The notes beneath the pieces are model-generated. The model was not told where the DNA came from. It ran no database searches and saw nothing but the letters and a program-made list of their open reading frames with translations. The position numbers were made by a program, and so were the translations under genes. A stretch of DNA of 64,000 bases from Thalassospira profundimaris (GTDB lineage Bacteria; Pseudomonadota; Alphaproteobacteria; Rhodospirillales; Thalassospiraceae). This document shows positions 35,047-43,513 of the stretch, piece by piece. Each line of letters opens with the position of its first letter. Within the stretch, counting starts at the first letter, position 1. The stretch lies in NCBI RefSeq assembly GCF_003326755.1, contig NZ_JPWH01000012.1:1-64000 (forward strand), given 5' to 3'.

Positions 35047-35073
35047 CAAGCTCCCTTGTCCAGGCACCTGGTT

Positions 35074-36024
35074 TTAATTGGTGCCATCGAAGGCGTATCC
35101 TTCGTTACCGAAGTGATACACGCGGTCTGATGCCAGTACCCCGGAAGGTGGAATCACCGGCAGGGCGGCCAGCCGCGCATAGAGATTTCCAAAATCCTGC
35201 AAAGTGGCCTCGAAAAGCTCATCATAGCTTTCAAGGACAAAGTAGGTTTTTTGAAAATCGTCGATCTTGTAATCCGTTCGCATCACACGTTCCAGTGCAA
35301 ATCCGATGCGATTGGGTTTGGGGTCGTTAAGGCAATATAAAGTCTCGCTTTTTGACGATAACATGCCCGCACCATAGGCGCGCAGACCCTCCTTGGTCTT
35401 GATCAGGCCAAATTCGACCATGTACCAGTAAAGCCGGGCAAGCTGCTTGAGCGCACCCTGGCGGATGGCCTCTGGCCCCTTGGCGCCATAGGCGGCAAGA
35501 TAATCGGCAAAGACCGGGTCAAACAGCATGGGCACATGGCCGAAAAAATCGTGGAAAATGTCGGGTTCCACCAGATAGTCGATTTCTTCGGGTTTGCGCA
35601 GCCACACCGTGACGGGAAAACGCCGGTTGGCAAGATGGTCAAAAAACGCATCGTCGGGCACCAGGCCGGGTACCGCGACCAGCCGCCAGCCGGTGGCGGC
35701 AAAAAGCTGTTCGCTGATTTTATCAAAGCGGGGAATCGCATTTGCGGCATCCATGCGCGCCAGATTGGCAATATAGTCATCCGCCGCCTTGCCGGGCAAA
35801 ATGGTACTTTGACGCTGATAAAGCTCGCGCCACAGGGCATGTTCGGCGTCGGTATATTTCTCCCAATCCTGATCGACGGTGTAATCGTCATGTACATGGC
35901 TGTAATCACCGCGCAAATTTGGCGCGGGCGGTTGATGTGTCGTGTGGTCGGCTGCGGAAGCTGCCTTGCTAAAGGCAGGATCCTCGCTCGGGGCGGATGG
36001 TTTTTCGGCCTGAAACTTGTTCAT
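35074..36024 (-). CDS. phhA: Phenylalanine 4-hydroxylase
   Basis: A 316-residue non-haem iron, pterin-dependent monooxygenase converting phenylalanine to tyrosine. The iron ligands H158 and H163 (in HDFFGHVP) and E204 (in YMVEFG) have the same 5- and 41-residue spacing as in the Chromobacterium violaceum enzyme. The first ~40 residues are a poorly ordered extension; no ACT regulatory domain is present, as usual for bacterial forms. It diverges from an Lrp-type regulator across a 162-bp gap with a palindromic site, so control by that regulator is likely. No pterin recycling gene (phhB) is nearby. Confidence 0.95.
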   Translation of the reverse strand: MNKFQAEKPSAPSEDPAFSKAASAADHTTHQPPAPNLRGDYSHVHDDYTVDQDWEKYTDAEHALWRELYQRQSTILPGKAADDYIANLARMDAANAIPRFDKISEQLFAATGWRLVAVPGLVPDDAFFDHLANRRFPVTVWLRKPEEIDYLVEPDIFHDFFGHVPMLFDPVFADYLAAYGAKGPEAIRQGALKQLARLYWYMVEFGLIKTKEGLRAYGAGMLSSKSETLYCLNDPKPNRIGFALERVMRTDYKIDDFQKTYFVLESYDELFEATLQDFGNLYARLAALPVIPPSGVLASDRVYHFGNEGYAFDGTN

Positions 36025-36147
36025 GACGTCCTCACTGACAATTTATGCCCGGCATTCTTTGGCCGGTTTTCCGTTTTCAGGCTTTCAATTTTACATCAAA
36101 ATTGGCGTCATTTCCCGGCGAAGTGGGTGCTGTTTTGCGGCTTATGT

Positions 36148-36160
36148 GTCATAATATGAC
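36148..36160. promoter_or_regulatory. Palindrome in the phhA-lrp intergenic region, candidate Lrp-family site
   Basis: GTCATA-A-TATGAC is a perfect 6-bp inverted repeat around one base. It lies 26 bp before the regulator start and 123 bp before the phhA start, the place expected for an autoregulated divergent operator. Confidence 0.5.
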
Positions 36161-36186
36161 GCGATTTTTGAAATATTGGGGTGAAA

Positions 36187-36660
36187 ATGACCGAAATAAC
36201 ATTGTCTGCCACCGATGTGAAAATCCTGAACATTCTGCAAAAGGATGCCGGGATCAGCAATGTGGCACTGGCAGAAATGGTAGGCATGTCGCCATCACCG
36301 TGCTTGCGCCGGGTCAAACAGCTTGAAGCGGCAGGGCTGATTCGCAAAACCGTGGCACTGCTGGACCGAAAAAAGATGGGCCTGGGGGTGCTGGCAACCG
36401 TGCAGGTCCGTCTGCAACGCCATACCGAGGTCGGGACCGAGGATTTTGCCCGTGCCATGAATGACCTGCCGGAAGTTTTGTCCTGCTGGGCGATGACGGG
36501 GCGGCAGGATTTTTTGTTGATGGCCCTGGCGCGCGATATTGAAAGTTTCGGGGATTTTGTCACTCACAAGCTGCTGTCCATGCCCAATGTGCGCGATGTG
36601 CAATCCAGCCTGGTATTGAAGGAATATAAAAACGAAACGGCGATTCCGGTGATTTCGTAG
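36187..36660 (+). CDS. Lrp/AsnC-family transcriptional regulator
   Basis: A 157-residue protein with an N-terminal winged helix-turn-helix (ILNILQKDAGISNVALAEM, then SPSPCLRRVKQLEAAGLI) and a C-terminal RAM/ACT-like ligand domain (VLSCWAMTGRQDFLLMA). These proteins bind DNA as dimers or octamers and usually sense amino acids. ATG 36187 is preferred to the GTG at 36181 since GGGG lies just upstream. It diverges from phhA; regulation of phhA by phenylalanine or tyrosine through this protein is inferred from position and the shared palindrome. Confidence 0.9.
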   Translation: MTEITLSATDVKILNILQKDAGISNVALAEMVGMSPSPCLRRVKQLEAAGLIRKTVALLDRKKMGLGVLATVQVRLQRHTEVGTEDFARAMNDLPEVLSCWAMTGRQDFLLMALARDIESFGDFVTHKLLSMPNVRDVQSSLVLKEYKNETAIPVIS

Positions 36661-36696
36661 CGGTCCGAACTGCGTGGCGTTTCACAGGCAGGTGTT

Positions 36697-36729
36697 GACC
36701 GGACAGGGCGTTATGATTGCTGTCCGGTC
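36697..36729. terminator. Hairpin between convergent genes, possible terminator
   Basis: A perfect 10-bp stem GACCGGACAG / CTGTCCGGTC (36697-36706, 36720-36729) lies between the stops of the Lrp gene and the secreted unknown. No T-run on either side weakens the call. Confidence 0.4.
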
Positions 36730-36745
36730 TAACATGGCAAATATG

Positions 36746-37588
36746 TTATTTTGTATCGGCTATTTTAAAGAACGCATCGCAGCAGGTTCCAGCCGGATTG
36801 CAGTCATATGCCGGTGAATTGTCTGGTGCGAAATCCGCCTTTTTCCAAAGTTTGTAATGGGCGGGGGTGTAATAGACGATTTTATTGACATAGTCATAGA
36901 CGATGCGTCCATCGGCTTGGGCAAACGCATACTGGTTATCCTGCAAGATTTCATTTTGCGTAAATTCGACATAACCCGTGAGCGGAATGGTGTCCTGGCC
37001 TACCTTGGAAAACCGCGCGGCGTAATAGTTCCATCGCTGACTGTTGAACATGTTACCGGTGTTATTGAGGGTATCCATGACCTCGGCCCGGTTTTTGTCT
37101 TTCAGGACTTCTGTCATATGCAGTTCGTTGTGAAACCCTGATATATCAAGAACGGGCAAGTGATCCAGCGCGTTGCCATGCGGGGAACGGGCGGCATCCT
37201 GCCAAAATGTGGCATCCATATTTAACGGGCCATCGATGTCAGAAGTTGGATAGAAATGGCCAGCTTCTGTTTCGTCCAGGTCATAGGCCAGCAGCGATTG
37301 TGCCATTTGTTTCAGGCCATTGGTTAATACTGCGCGGTCAATGTCGATGGTGGGAATGACCAGCCCGGAATTTGTTCTGGTCGACGCGGCCTGAATGTTG
37401 GCAGGCAAGGCATTCCAATTATTGCACTGGTCAACCGGCCAGTCCTTTCCCTGTCCGGCTGGCGCACGGGCAGACCAGAGCTGTGCGATGGCGTCTTGGG
37501 GATTAATCCATTTGTCCTCGGCATAGGCGGGCAGGGCAAAAACCTGCATTATGGTGATTGCGCAAATGGCAAAAACTGTGCGTTTCAT
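36746..37588 (-). CDS. Secreted protein of unknown function
   Basis: A 280-residue protein starting MKRTVFAICAITIMQVFALP with a clear Sec signal peptide and an expected cut after AYA (residues 22-24). The mature part is mixed polar with many Trp, Tyr and Asn residues and a Cys-rich tail (CNPAGTCCDAFF) that could hold disulfides in the periplasm. ATG 37588 is chosen since AGGA precedes it and the signal peptide begins there; the frame stays open upstream to 37891 but overlaps the divergent asparaginase region and lacks a start signal. No family recognised. Confidence 0.75.
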   Translation of the reverse strand: MKRTVFAICAITIMQVFALPAYAEDKWINPQDAIAQLWSARAPAGQGKDWPVDQCNNWNALPANIQAASTRTNSGLVIPTIDIDRAVLTNGLKQMAQSLLAYDLDETEAGHFYPTSDIDGPLNMDATFWQDAARSPHGNALDHLPVLDISGFHNELHMTEVLKDKNRAEVMDTLNNTGNMFNSQRWNYYAARFSKVGQDTIPLTGYVEFTQNEILQDNQYAFAQADGRIVYDYVNKIVYYTPAHYKLWKKADFAPDNSPAYDCNPAGTCCDAFFKIADTK

Positions 37589-37825
37589 CGCTGATTTCCT
37601 GTTAAGGTTGATTTGTTTGGAATTGAATTTCCATTTTTGCGTTCTTTGCTGGCGGCGATATGGGAATCGTTCCCTTGTTGGCGTGAGGCGGGAATGAACG
37701 CGTAAAAAGCTGCACTTTTGCTGCGCTGCGGTTTGTAACGGTTCTTGCCTTTTGCAGGGCATTTCAGGCATAGGAGAGGGCAGTTTTGCTGTTTTTGCGT
37801 CCTCCCGATATTTGCGGAGCTTTTT

Positions 37826-38830
37826 ATGTCCAATATTGCCAATCCCATTCTTGCCGAAGCGACCCGGGGCACGATGGTGGAAAGTTTTCATCGGGGCCGC
37901 TATGTGGTGATGAAGGCCGATGGCACGGTGATCGAGCAGGGCGGCGATATTGATGCGCTGATGTATCCGCGCTCCGCCATCAAGCCGTTATTGGCCATTC
38001 CGCTGATCGAAAGCGGCGCTGCCGATGCCTTTGATTTGCAAGACCAGCATATTGCCCTGGCCTGTTCGTCGCATAATGGCGAGGAACGCCATGCCCATAC
38101 CGTGGCGGCATGGCTTGAAAAACTGGGCCTGTCGGTTGATACGCTGGAATGTGCGCCGCATTATTCGTTGCGCCTGGCCTCGGCGATTGAACAGGCGGTG
38201 GACCATGTGCAACTGACCAAGGCGCACAATAACTGTTCGGGCAAGCATTCGGGCTTTTTGACAACAGCGGTGCATCTGGGTGAAGACCCGGCGGGCTATA
38301 TTGAAGAAGCCCATCCGGTGCAGCAGCGACTTATTCGCGTGCTGGAAGAAATGGGTGATTGCGATTTGTCCGATACGCCGCGCGGTATTGATGGCTGTGG
38401 CATTCCGGTGATCGGGATGCGCCTGCGCGATCTGGGCCTGGCAATGGCCCGCATGGCGGACCCGTCCGGGCTGTCGGAAACCCGTAAAAAGGCGGTTGAA
38501 CGCATTCGCAAGGGCTGTGCAGCGGATCCGTTTATGGTGGCGGGTACTGGCCGTTTTTGCACCAAGGTGATGGAAGTGTGCGGCGAAGATGCCCTGGTCA
38601 AGGTTGGGGCGGAAGGCGTTTATTGCGCAGCATTTCCGCGCCACGGGCTGGGTGTTGCCCTGAAGATCGATGATGGGGCGCAGCGCGGGGCTGAAGTGGC
38701 GATGGGTGCCTTGTTGCGCCGTCATGGCGTGATAGACGATGCCCGGGCCGAAACCCTGAAGGATTCTTTGACCCCGGTTCTGACCAACTGGGCCGGTAAA
38801 TATGCCGGAGATATGCGCCCGGCCTTTTAA
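37826..38830 (+). CDS. Asparaginase of the Rhizobium etli (Asparaginase_II, PF06089) family
   Basis: A 334-residue enzyme expected to hydrolyse L-asparagine to aspartate and ammonia. It belongs to the small family typified by R. etli ReAV, unrelated to the E. coli AnsA/AnsB fold family and closer to serine beta-lactamase-like folds. Visible residues are the S50-xx-K53 pair (in PRSAIKPLLA), SSHNGE near 81-86, and the zinc-site trio C135, K138 (in NNCSGKHSG) and C189 (in GIDGCGIP), which match the ReAV numbering. ATG 37826 follows GCGGAG; upstream extension is unsupported. It stands alone; no ammonium or asparagine transporter is adjacent. Confidence 0.88.
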   Translation: MSNIANPILAEATRGTMVESFHRGRYVVMKADGTVIEQGGDIDALMYPRSAIKPLLAIPLIESGAADAFDLQDQHIALACSSHNGEERHAHTVAAWLEKLGLSVDTLECAPHYSLRLASAIEQAVDHVQLTKAHNNCSGKHSGFLTTAVHLGEDPAGYIEEAHPVQQRLIRVLEEMGDCDLSDTPRGIDGCGIPVIGMRLRDLGLAMARMADPSGLSETRKKAVERIRKGCAADPFMVAGTGRFCTKVMEVCGEDALVKVGAEGVYCAAFPRHGLGVALKIDDGAQRGAEVAMGALLRRHGVIDDARAETLKDSLTPVLTNWAGKYAGDMRPAF

Positions 38831-38923
38831 CGTTTATCGAACCGTCGCAATGACATGATGGAAAGGGCCTTTGATTGCGCCAACAGCACGTCAAGGGTCC
38901 TTTTTGCAAGCAGGGGGAGGGGA

Positions 38924-39241
38924 ATGTCGATATTGGTTTATATTTTGGCCGCCCTTGCCGAAATTGCCGGCTGTTTTGCCTTCTGGTCGTGGTTGCGGGC
39001 GGGAAAATCGGCGATGTGGCTGTTGCCTGGTATTGTGTCGCTGGTGGTATTTGCCGTGTTGCTGACACGGGTCGATAGCGCCTTTGCCGGACGGGCCTAT
39101 GCCGCCTATGGCGGGGTTTACATTGCCGCGTCGTTAGGCTGGCTATGGCTGATCGAAGGCATGCGCCCTGATCGCTGGGACCTTGCCGGGGCCAGCCTGT
39201 GCCTTTTTGGGGCAATGATCATTTTATTCGCCCCGCGATAG
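38924..39241 (+). CDS. UPF0060/YnfA-family membrane protein
   Basis: A 105-residue protein with four closely packed membrane helices and the family signatures [16 protein letters not shown] near the start and [18 protein letters not shown] in the third helix. YnfA relatives are small-multidrug-resistance-like; efflux has been reported for some, but function here is unproven. The ATG at 38924 follows GGAGGGG at close spacing. It lies 93 bp after the asparaginase gene on the same strand and may be cotranscribed. Confidence 0.85.
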   Translation: MSILVYILAALAEIAGCFAFWSWLRAGKSAMWLLPGIVSLVVFAVLLTRVDSAFAGRAYAAYGGVYIAASLGWLWLIEGMRPDRWDLAGASLCLFGAMIILFAPR

Positions 39242-39277
39242 GCAATAGGCAGGGTGGCACACCCTGTTTGCAAACGA

Positions 39278-40714
39278 TCAGGCCTGTTTTTTAGGGGGCG
39301 ATCCGGCCTTGGTTCCGCTGCGGTCTTCGCCTGGAAGCAGCACGTGAAAAGTGGTGCCTTTGCCCATTTGGGTTTCAAACCAGATCCGCCCGCCATGTTT
39401 GATTTGTACAATATCGTGGGTAATCGCCAGGCCCTGACCCGTGCCTTTGCCGACTTCCTTGGTGGTGAAAAACGGGTTGAAGATTTTGGAGCGGTTTTCC
39501 TTGGCAATGCCGGTGCCATTGTCGGTGACGCTGACCAAGATTTGGTCGTCAATGGCGGTGGTTTTAACGTGAATATGCCCTTCTTCAACGCTTCTGCCTG
39601 CCATTTCAATCGCCTGGGCGGCATTGACGATCAGGTTCAGGAACACCTGGTTGATCTCATTAATAAAACACGGAATATGCGGCAGTTCCGGGTCCAGTTC
39701 CTCGGTCAGATTTGCACTGTGTTTCCATTCATTGCGTGAAATGACAATCACGTTGGACAGAATACGGTTAATGTCGGTAGCGGTTTTTTCGCTGCTGCCG
39801 GGATGGGAAAATTCCTTCATCGACAGCACGATCCGTGCGACCTGGTTGATGCCATCAAGCGATTGCTGGGTGGCATGGGGAATTTCATCTAGCAGGAATT
39901 CAAGGTCGGCATCGCGCATCTGTTTGGAAAATTCGCGAAATGTGCCTTCGGGCAGGGCATCGCGATGTTTCCAAAGGGTGTTTAACGCCGACCCCAACAG
40001 GCGGGATAAAGATCCATAGCCGTCATTGAGGAATTTCAGGTTATCGCGAATATATTGGCTGGGCGTGTTGATTTCATGCGCAATACCGCCCGCGAGATGG
40101 CCGATGGCCTCCAGCTTAAGGGCCTCGCGCAATTCGCCTTCGAGCTTTTTTTGCGATTCTTCGGCCTGTTTGCGCCGGGTAATATCACGGAAAATATAAA
40201 GAAAGCTGTTTTCCCCCATGAAATGCGCCGGGCTGACAATGATTTCCATCGGAAAGCTATCGCCATCGCGGCGCTGGCCCATTGTTTCGGTATAGTCATA
40301 GCGCAAAATGCCGCTGCTGATATTGATGCAGCGATTGAGCAATTTGTGGCGCACGGTATTTTTGCGATCGATGAACATTTCATCGGCACCGGAATTGACC
40401 AGATGGTCATGTTCGGTGCGCAGTAAAACACAGGCCGATTTGTTGCAATCCTGGATGCGTCCCACACCATCGACAATCAGAATGCCCTCTACCACACTAT
40501 CAAGGATGGTTTGCAGGCGCTGGGCGGATTCGTGTTCGCGTTTTTTCTGCGCTTCGATCAGCAGTTCCACCCGGGTTGCAATATCGTCGGGCAGGCCCAG
40601 TTCGCGCACGGCCGCGATCAGGTCAAAATCGGCCTTGTCATTGGAAGACAGGAGTTCCTTTGGTTCCACTGGTATCTCAAGGGCGGTTTCGGGGATGGCG
40701 GCAGATGCAGTCAT
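39278..40714 (-). CDS. PAS-domain sensor histidine kinase, soluble
   Basis: A 478-residue kinase without membrane segments. A PAS domain (about residues 60-180, ending FRDITRRKQAEE) is followed by a dimerisation/phosphoacceptor helix with H213 in GGIAHEINTP and a catalytic ATPase domain with an N-box (NLIVNAAQAIE, 360-370), DNGTGI (398-403), FFTTKEVGKGTG and GQGL. It is the last gene of a three-gene operon with two response regulators (6-bp gap to the preceding one). Lack of its own receiver suggests that it phosphorylates one or both partners. The PAS cofactor and signal are unknown. Confidence 0.9.
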   Translation of the reverse strand: MTASAAIPETALEIPVEPKELLSSNDKADFDLIAAVRELGLPDDIATRVELLIEAQKKREHESAQRLQTILDSVVEGILIVDGVGRIQDCNKSACVLLRTEHDHLVNSGADEMFIDRKNTVRHKLLNRCINISSGILRYDYTETMGQRRDGDSFPMEIIVSPAHFMGENSFLYIFRDITRRKQAEESQKKLEGELREALKLEAIGHLAGGIAHEINTPSQYIRDNLKFLNDGYGSLSRLLGSALNTLWKHRDALPEGTFREFSKQMRDADLEFLLDEIPHATQQSLDGINQVARIVLSMKEFSHPGSSEKTATDINRILSNVIVISRNEWKHSANLTEELDPELPHIPCFINEINQVFLNLIVNAAQAIEMAGRSVEEGHIHVKTTAIDDQILVSVTDNGTGIAKENRSKIFNPFFTTKEVGKGTGQGLAITHDIVQIKHGGRIWFETQMGKGTTFHVLLPGEDRSGTKAGSPPKKQA

Positions 40715-40720
40715 GGTGTG

Positions 40721-41980
40721 TCAGCCTTTTGATTCTTGTGCAGGGGATGATGCTGCGGCCTTGGGTGCCTGCCCCGCGCCGGGGCCTTTGTCAGTGCCGG
40801 ATTTAAAGCCGCGCCCACCCCGGCGCACATCAATTGGTTCACGGAATTTGTGCAGCCGTTCAAAGATGCGCAGGCGTTGCAACTGAACCTCGGAAATGAA
40901 GTTTCCGTGGGTCAGCAAAACGCGATTTTCGGCGGTTTCAAGGTCGGTCAGCAGGTAATCTCCCACCCGCAATTCCTTGATCGTGATGGTCAGTTCCTGG
41001 CCGTCCGGGTAGATGGTTTCGTCATAAACTGAATCAACAGTCGCAAGCAGCGTGCGCAACCGGGATAGCAGGTCCAGGTCATAGCGGTGTTTCTGATAGA
41101 GCAGTTCGTCAAAATCCTGTGTCATCAGGGTATCGCTGCCCGTCCGTTCGGCAAGGGAGTTCAGAATGCGTAAAACCCGCGCCCCCAGCGGAATACCGGT
41201 TCCGACCGGGCCGGTATCGGGAAAGCCGGTGCCATCGAAATTGCGGTTTTGCATACCAACAATTTCCGCCACATTTTCGAGGCGGGGGATATTGGCAATC
41301 AGTCTGGCGGCAACCTCGGGGGTGCGTTTGACAATGTCGCGTTCAAGCGGTTGCAGGGGTTTGTCGCCCGACATGCGGCTGAGAAGGTCGGGCGGGAGTG
41401 AAACCATACCAATCGGACAGAGCAGGGCGGCCAGGCCCAGTTCCCAGGGTTGCGGATAGTCAATTGGCGCAGCGATCTGGTCACACCACCGTTTGACCCG
41501 CATGGCACGGCCAAAAATGGTTGGGTTAAGCTGGGCCAGAACATCGGTCAGAACCTTGATGCTGCCTGCCAGGGACTGTTCGATCAGGTTGCGTTCCGCC
41601 GTGATCAACTGATACTGGCGCAGGGCGGCGCGAATGCCGTTTTCAAGCAGGGCATCGTCACAGGGTTTGTTGAAAAACCGAAAAATACTGCCGCGATTGA
41701 TGGCCTCGATCGCCGTACCCTGATCGGCATTGCCGGTCAGCATGATGCCCACCGTTTCCGGATATTTTTTGGAAATGGTTTCAAGCAGTTCCACCCCGGT
41801 CATGCCCGGCATGCGCATATCGGCAATACAGACGGCAAAGGGCCCTTCCCCGGCCAGAATTTCAAGGGCCTGTGCGCCGCCAACGGCAACCGACAGATTG
41901 AACTTGCCGCGCATGGTGCGACGAACACCCCGCAGCAGGTTTTCATCATCATCAACAAAAAGAACCTTGTCCGTTTCCAT
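40721..41980 (-). CDS. Response regulator with degenerate HD-GYP-like domain
   Basis: A 419-residue protein: receiver domain at residues 1-120 (phosphoacceptor D54 in IADMRMPG, Lys105 in FFNKPCD) and an HD-GYP-like region at about 145-300. HD-GYP enzymes degrade cyclic-di-GMP using an HD pair and an HHE motif. Here the HD position reads ALLCPIGMVSLPP (C188-P189) and the HHE position reads QNRNFDGTGFP (244-254), so metal ligands are lost although the DGTGFP/GYP region stays. It is probably a non-catalytic signalling module. A basic/Gly-rich tail ends the protein. The gene is 19 bp after the HDOD regulator and 6 bp before the kinase. Confidence 0.85.
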   Translation of the reverse strand: METDKVLFVDDDENLLRGVRRTMRGKFNLSVAVGGAQALEILAGEGPFAVCIADMRMPGMTGVELLETISKKYPETVGIMLTGNADQGTAIEAINRGSIFRFFNKPCDDALLENGIRAALRQYQLITAERNLIEQSLAGSIKVLTDVLAQLNPTIFGRAMRVKRWCDQIAAPIDYPQPWELGLAALLCPIGMVSLPPDLLSRMSGDKPLQPLERDIVKRTPEVAARLIANIPRLENVAEIVGMQNRNFDGTGFPDTGPVGTGIPLGARVLRILNSLAERTGSDTLMTQDFDELLYQKHRYDLDLLSRLRTLLATVDSVYDETIYPDGQELTITIKELRVGDYLLTDLETAENRVLLTHGNFISEVQLQRLRIFERLHKFREPIDVRRGGRGFKSGTDKGPGAGQAPKAAASSPAQESKG

Positions 41981-41999
41981 CGCACCCTCCTTTTTTCGG

Positions 42000-43220
42000 T
42001 TATTTGGTCAGGGTTTTGTATTGTTCGTTTACCGTGGTGGCGATCTGCCGCCACGTTTCCAGCCTGTCGGCTTTGCCAATTTCGGCGAGATAGGCCATAT
42101 CAATCTGCTCGGCGAAGGGTTTGGCCCGTTTTTCATTGTTGATGTCGCGGCACAAAAGCTGGGCGACATAAATGGCGGCAAGGGGTGTCATGGTGCGTTC
42201 GGGCACCCGTGAAGGCGTATGATGAAAGGCAACTGATTGCACGACGGGGCCGGGAAACCCCCATAATCCCAAAAGATAAGCGCCGATTTCAGGGTGTGCT
42301 GCGCCAAACTGCTCGGCTTCGGCATCAATGATCGATATGTTTTCGCTTTCCACCCTGGCCATAACGTCCTGCATCTCATCGGGTTTGTTCATCATCAGGA
42401 CCAGGCTGCCGATATGGCTTAACATTCCGGCGGATGGCACCATCATTGTGATCTGTTTATCCAGTCCTTCGGCTTCGGCAATTAGGGCGGCGGTAACGCC
42501 GATTTGCTGGCTGCGATGGCAAAGACGTTTCAGGCGCGCGGTGACATGGGACGGCCCCGTAAAACTTTGAAACAGGCCAATAAACAGCGCCAGGGATTTC
42601 AGGGTATCCATGCCGATCATGCGAATGGCATGGGAAACCGAGCCAATTTTTTGTGTGATGGCAAAATAGGCTGAGTTGGTTAGCTTTAAGACTTCGGCTG
42701 TCAGCGCAATATCGGCCGAGACGATGGCGGTAATTTTGTCATTGCCTGCCATCGGGTCTTCCAGGACTTCGACCAGCCGCATATAGGTATCGGGCGGGGA
42801 GGCAATCGCATCAATGCCTGACATCAGGGCGCGCAGGGCCGGTCTTTGCAGCATGTCCTTCAGGTCAAGGGCATGTTCGATTGTACTGACGAGCAATTCC
42901 TCGTCACAGGGCTTGGCCAGATATTGATGGGCCGGGCCAACCGTGCGTAAAATTGCTTCGTCTTCGGCAAAACCCGAAAGAATGATGCGTGTTGTGGCGG
43001 GGTGGGCAATACGGATTTTCTCCAGCAGCGTTGACCCGTCCATATTGGGCATGCGCATATCGCTAACGACAACATCCATATCGGTGCGATCACACAGTTC
43101 CAGCGCCATTTTGCCGCTGGTGGCGAAATGGGTTTGCCATGCCGGGCACCGGGCGTGCAGCCGCCGGCGTAATCCGTTCAGTATGTTTTCGTCATCATCG
43201 ACGAAGAGCACTTTGTCCAT
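42000..43220 (-). CDS. Response regulator with HDOD output domain
   Basis: A 406-residue protein: receiver domain with phosphoacceptor D54 (VVSDMRMPNMDG) and a C-terminal HDOD domain (about 140-340: LTNSAYFAITQKIGSVSHAI, then a degenerate HD-type helix bundle). HDOD domains are related to HD phosphohydrolases but usually lack the catalytic ligands and act in signalling. The ATG at 43220 begins MDKVLFVDDDE, matching the neighbouring regulator's start; the longer frame to 43295 is unsupported. It is the first gene of the three-gene signalling operon. Confidence 0.88.
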   Translation of the reverse strand: MDKVLFVDDDENILNGLRRRLHARCPAWQTHFATSGKMALELCDRTDMDVVVSDMRMPNMDGSTLLEKIRIAHPATTRIILSGFAEDEAILRTVGPAHQYLAKPCDEELLVSTIEHALDLKDMLQRPALRALMSGIDAIASPPDTYMRLVEVLEDPMAGNDKITAIVSADIALTAEVLKLTNSAYFAITQKIGSVSHAIRMIGMDTLKSLALFIGLFQSFTGPSHVTARLKRLCHRSQQIGVTAALIAEAEGLDKQITMMVPSAGMLSHIGSLVLMMNKPDEMQDVMARVESENISIIDAEAEQFGAAHPEIGAYLLGLWGFPGPVVQSVAFHHTPSRVPERTMTPLAAIYVAQLLCRDINNEKRAKPFAEQIDMAYLAEIGKADRLETWRQIATTVNEQYKTLTK

Positions 43221-43439
43221 TTGTCGGCCCTGCCAAACACTGCATTCCGTTTTTTGTATTTGGGGTTTCGCGACGCTGAAAAAAAGGAACGGCAATGGAA
43301 ATACTGTTATTGCAGTTTATGCCGGTTTTTATTTCTTTTGGTAGTTCAGTTGTACCTTTTCTTAATTCTGGGTTGACTTTGAACAAAGTGCAAGGAAAAG
43401 ACCGGGGCAAAGCCCGGCCGTACCGGGTTTGGTCTGAAA

Positions 43440-43467
43440 ACAACAAAGACGCCCGAAGGCGTCTTTG
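43440..43467 (-). terminator. Terminator of argJ
   Basis: A 10-bp stem CAAAGACGCC / GGCGTCTTTG with a CGAA (minus strand TTCG) tetraloop at 43444-43467 is followed on the minus strand by TTGTTTT; it separates argJ from the signalling operon. Confidence 0.8.
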
Positions 43468-43513
43468 CGACAGCGAAAATCACTGAAAACCCTGAAGACC
43501 GACAGGGGCACTA

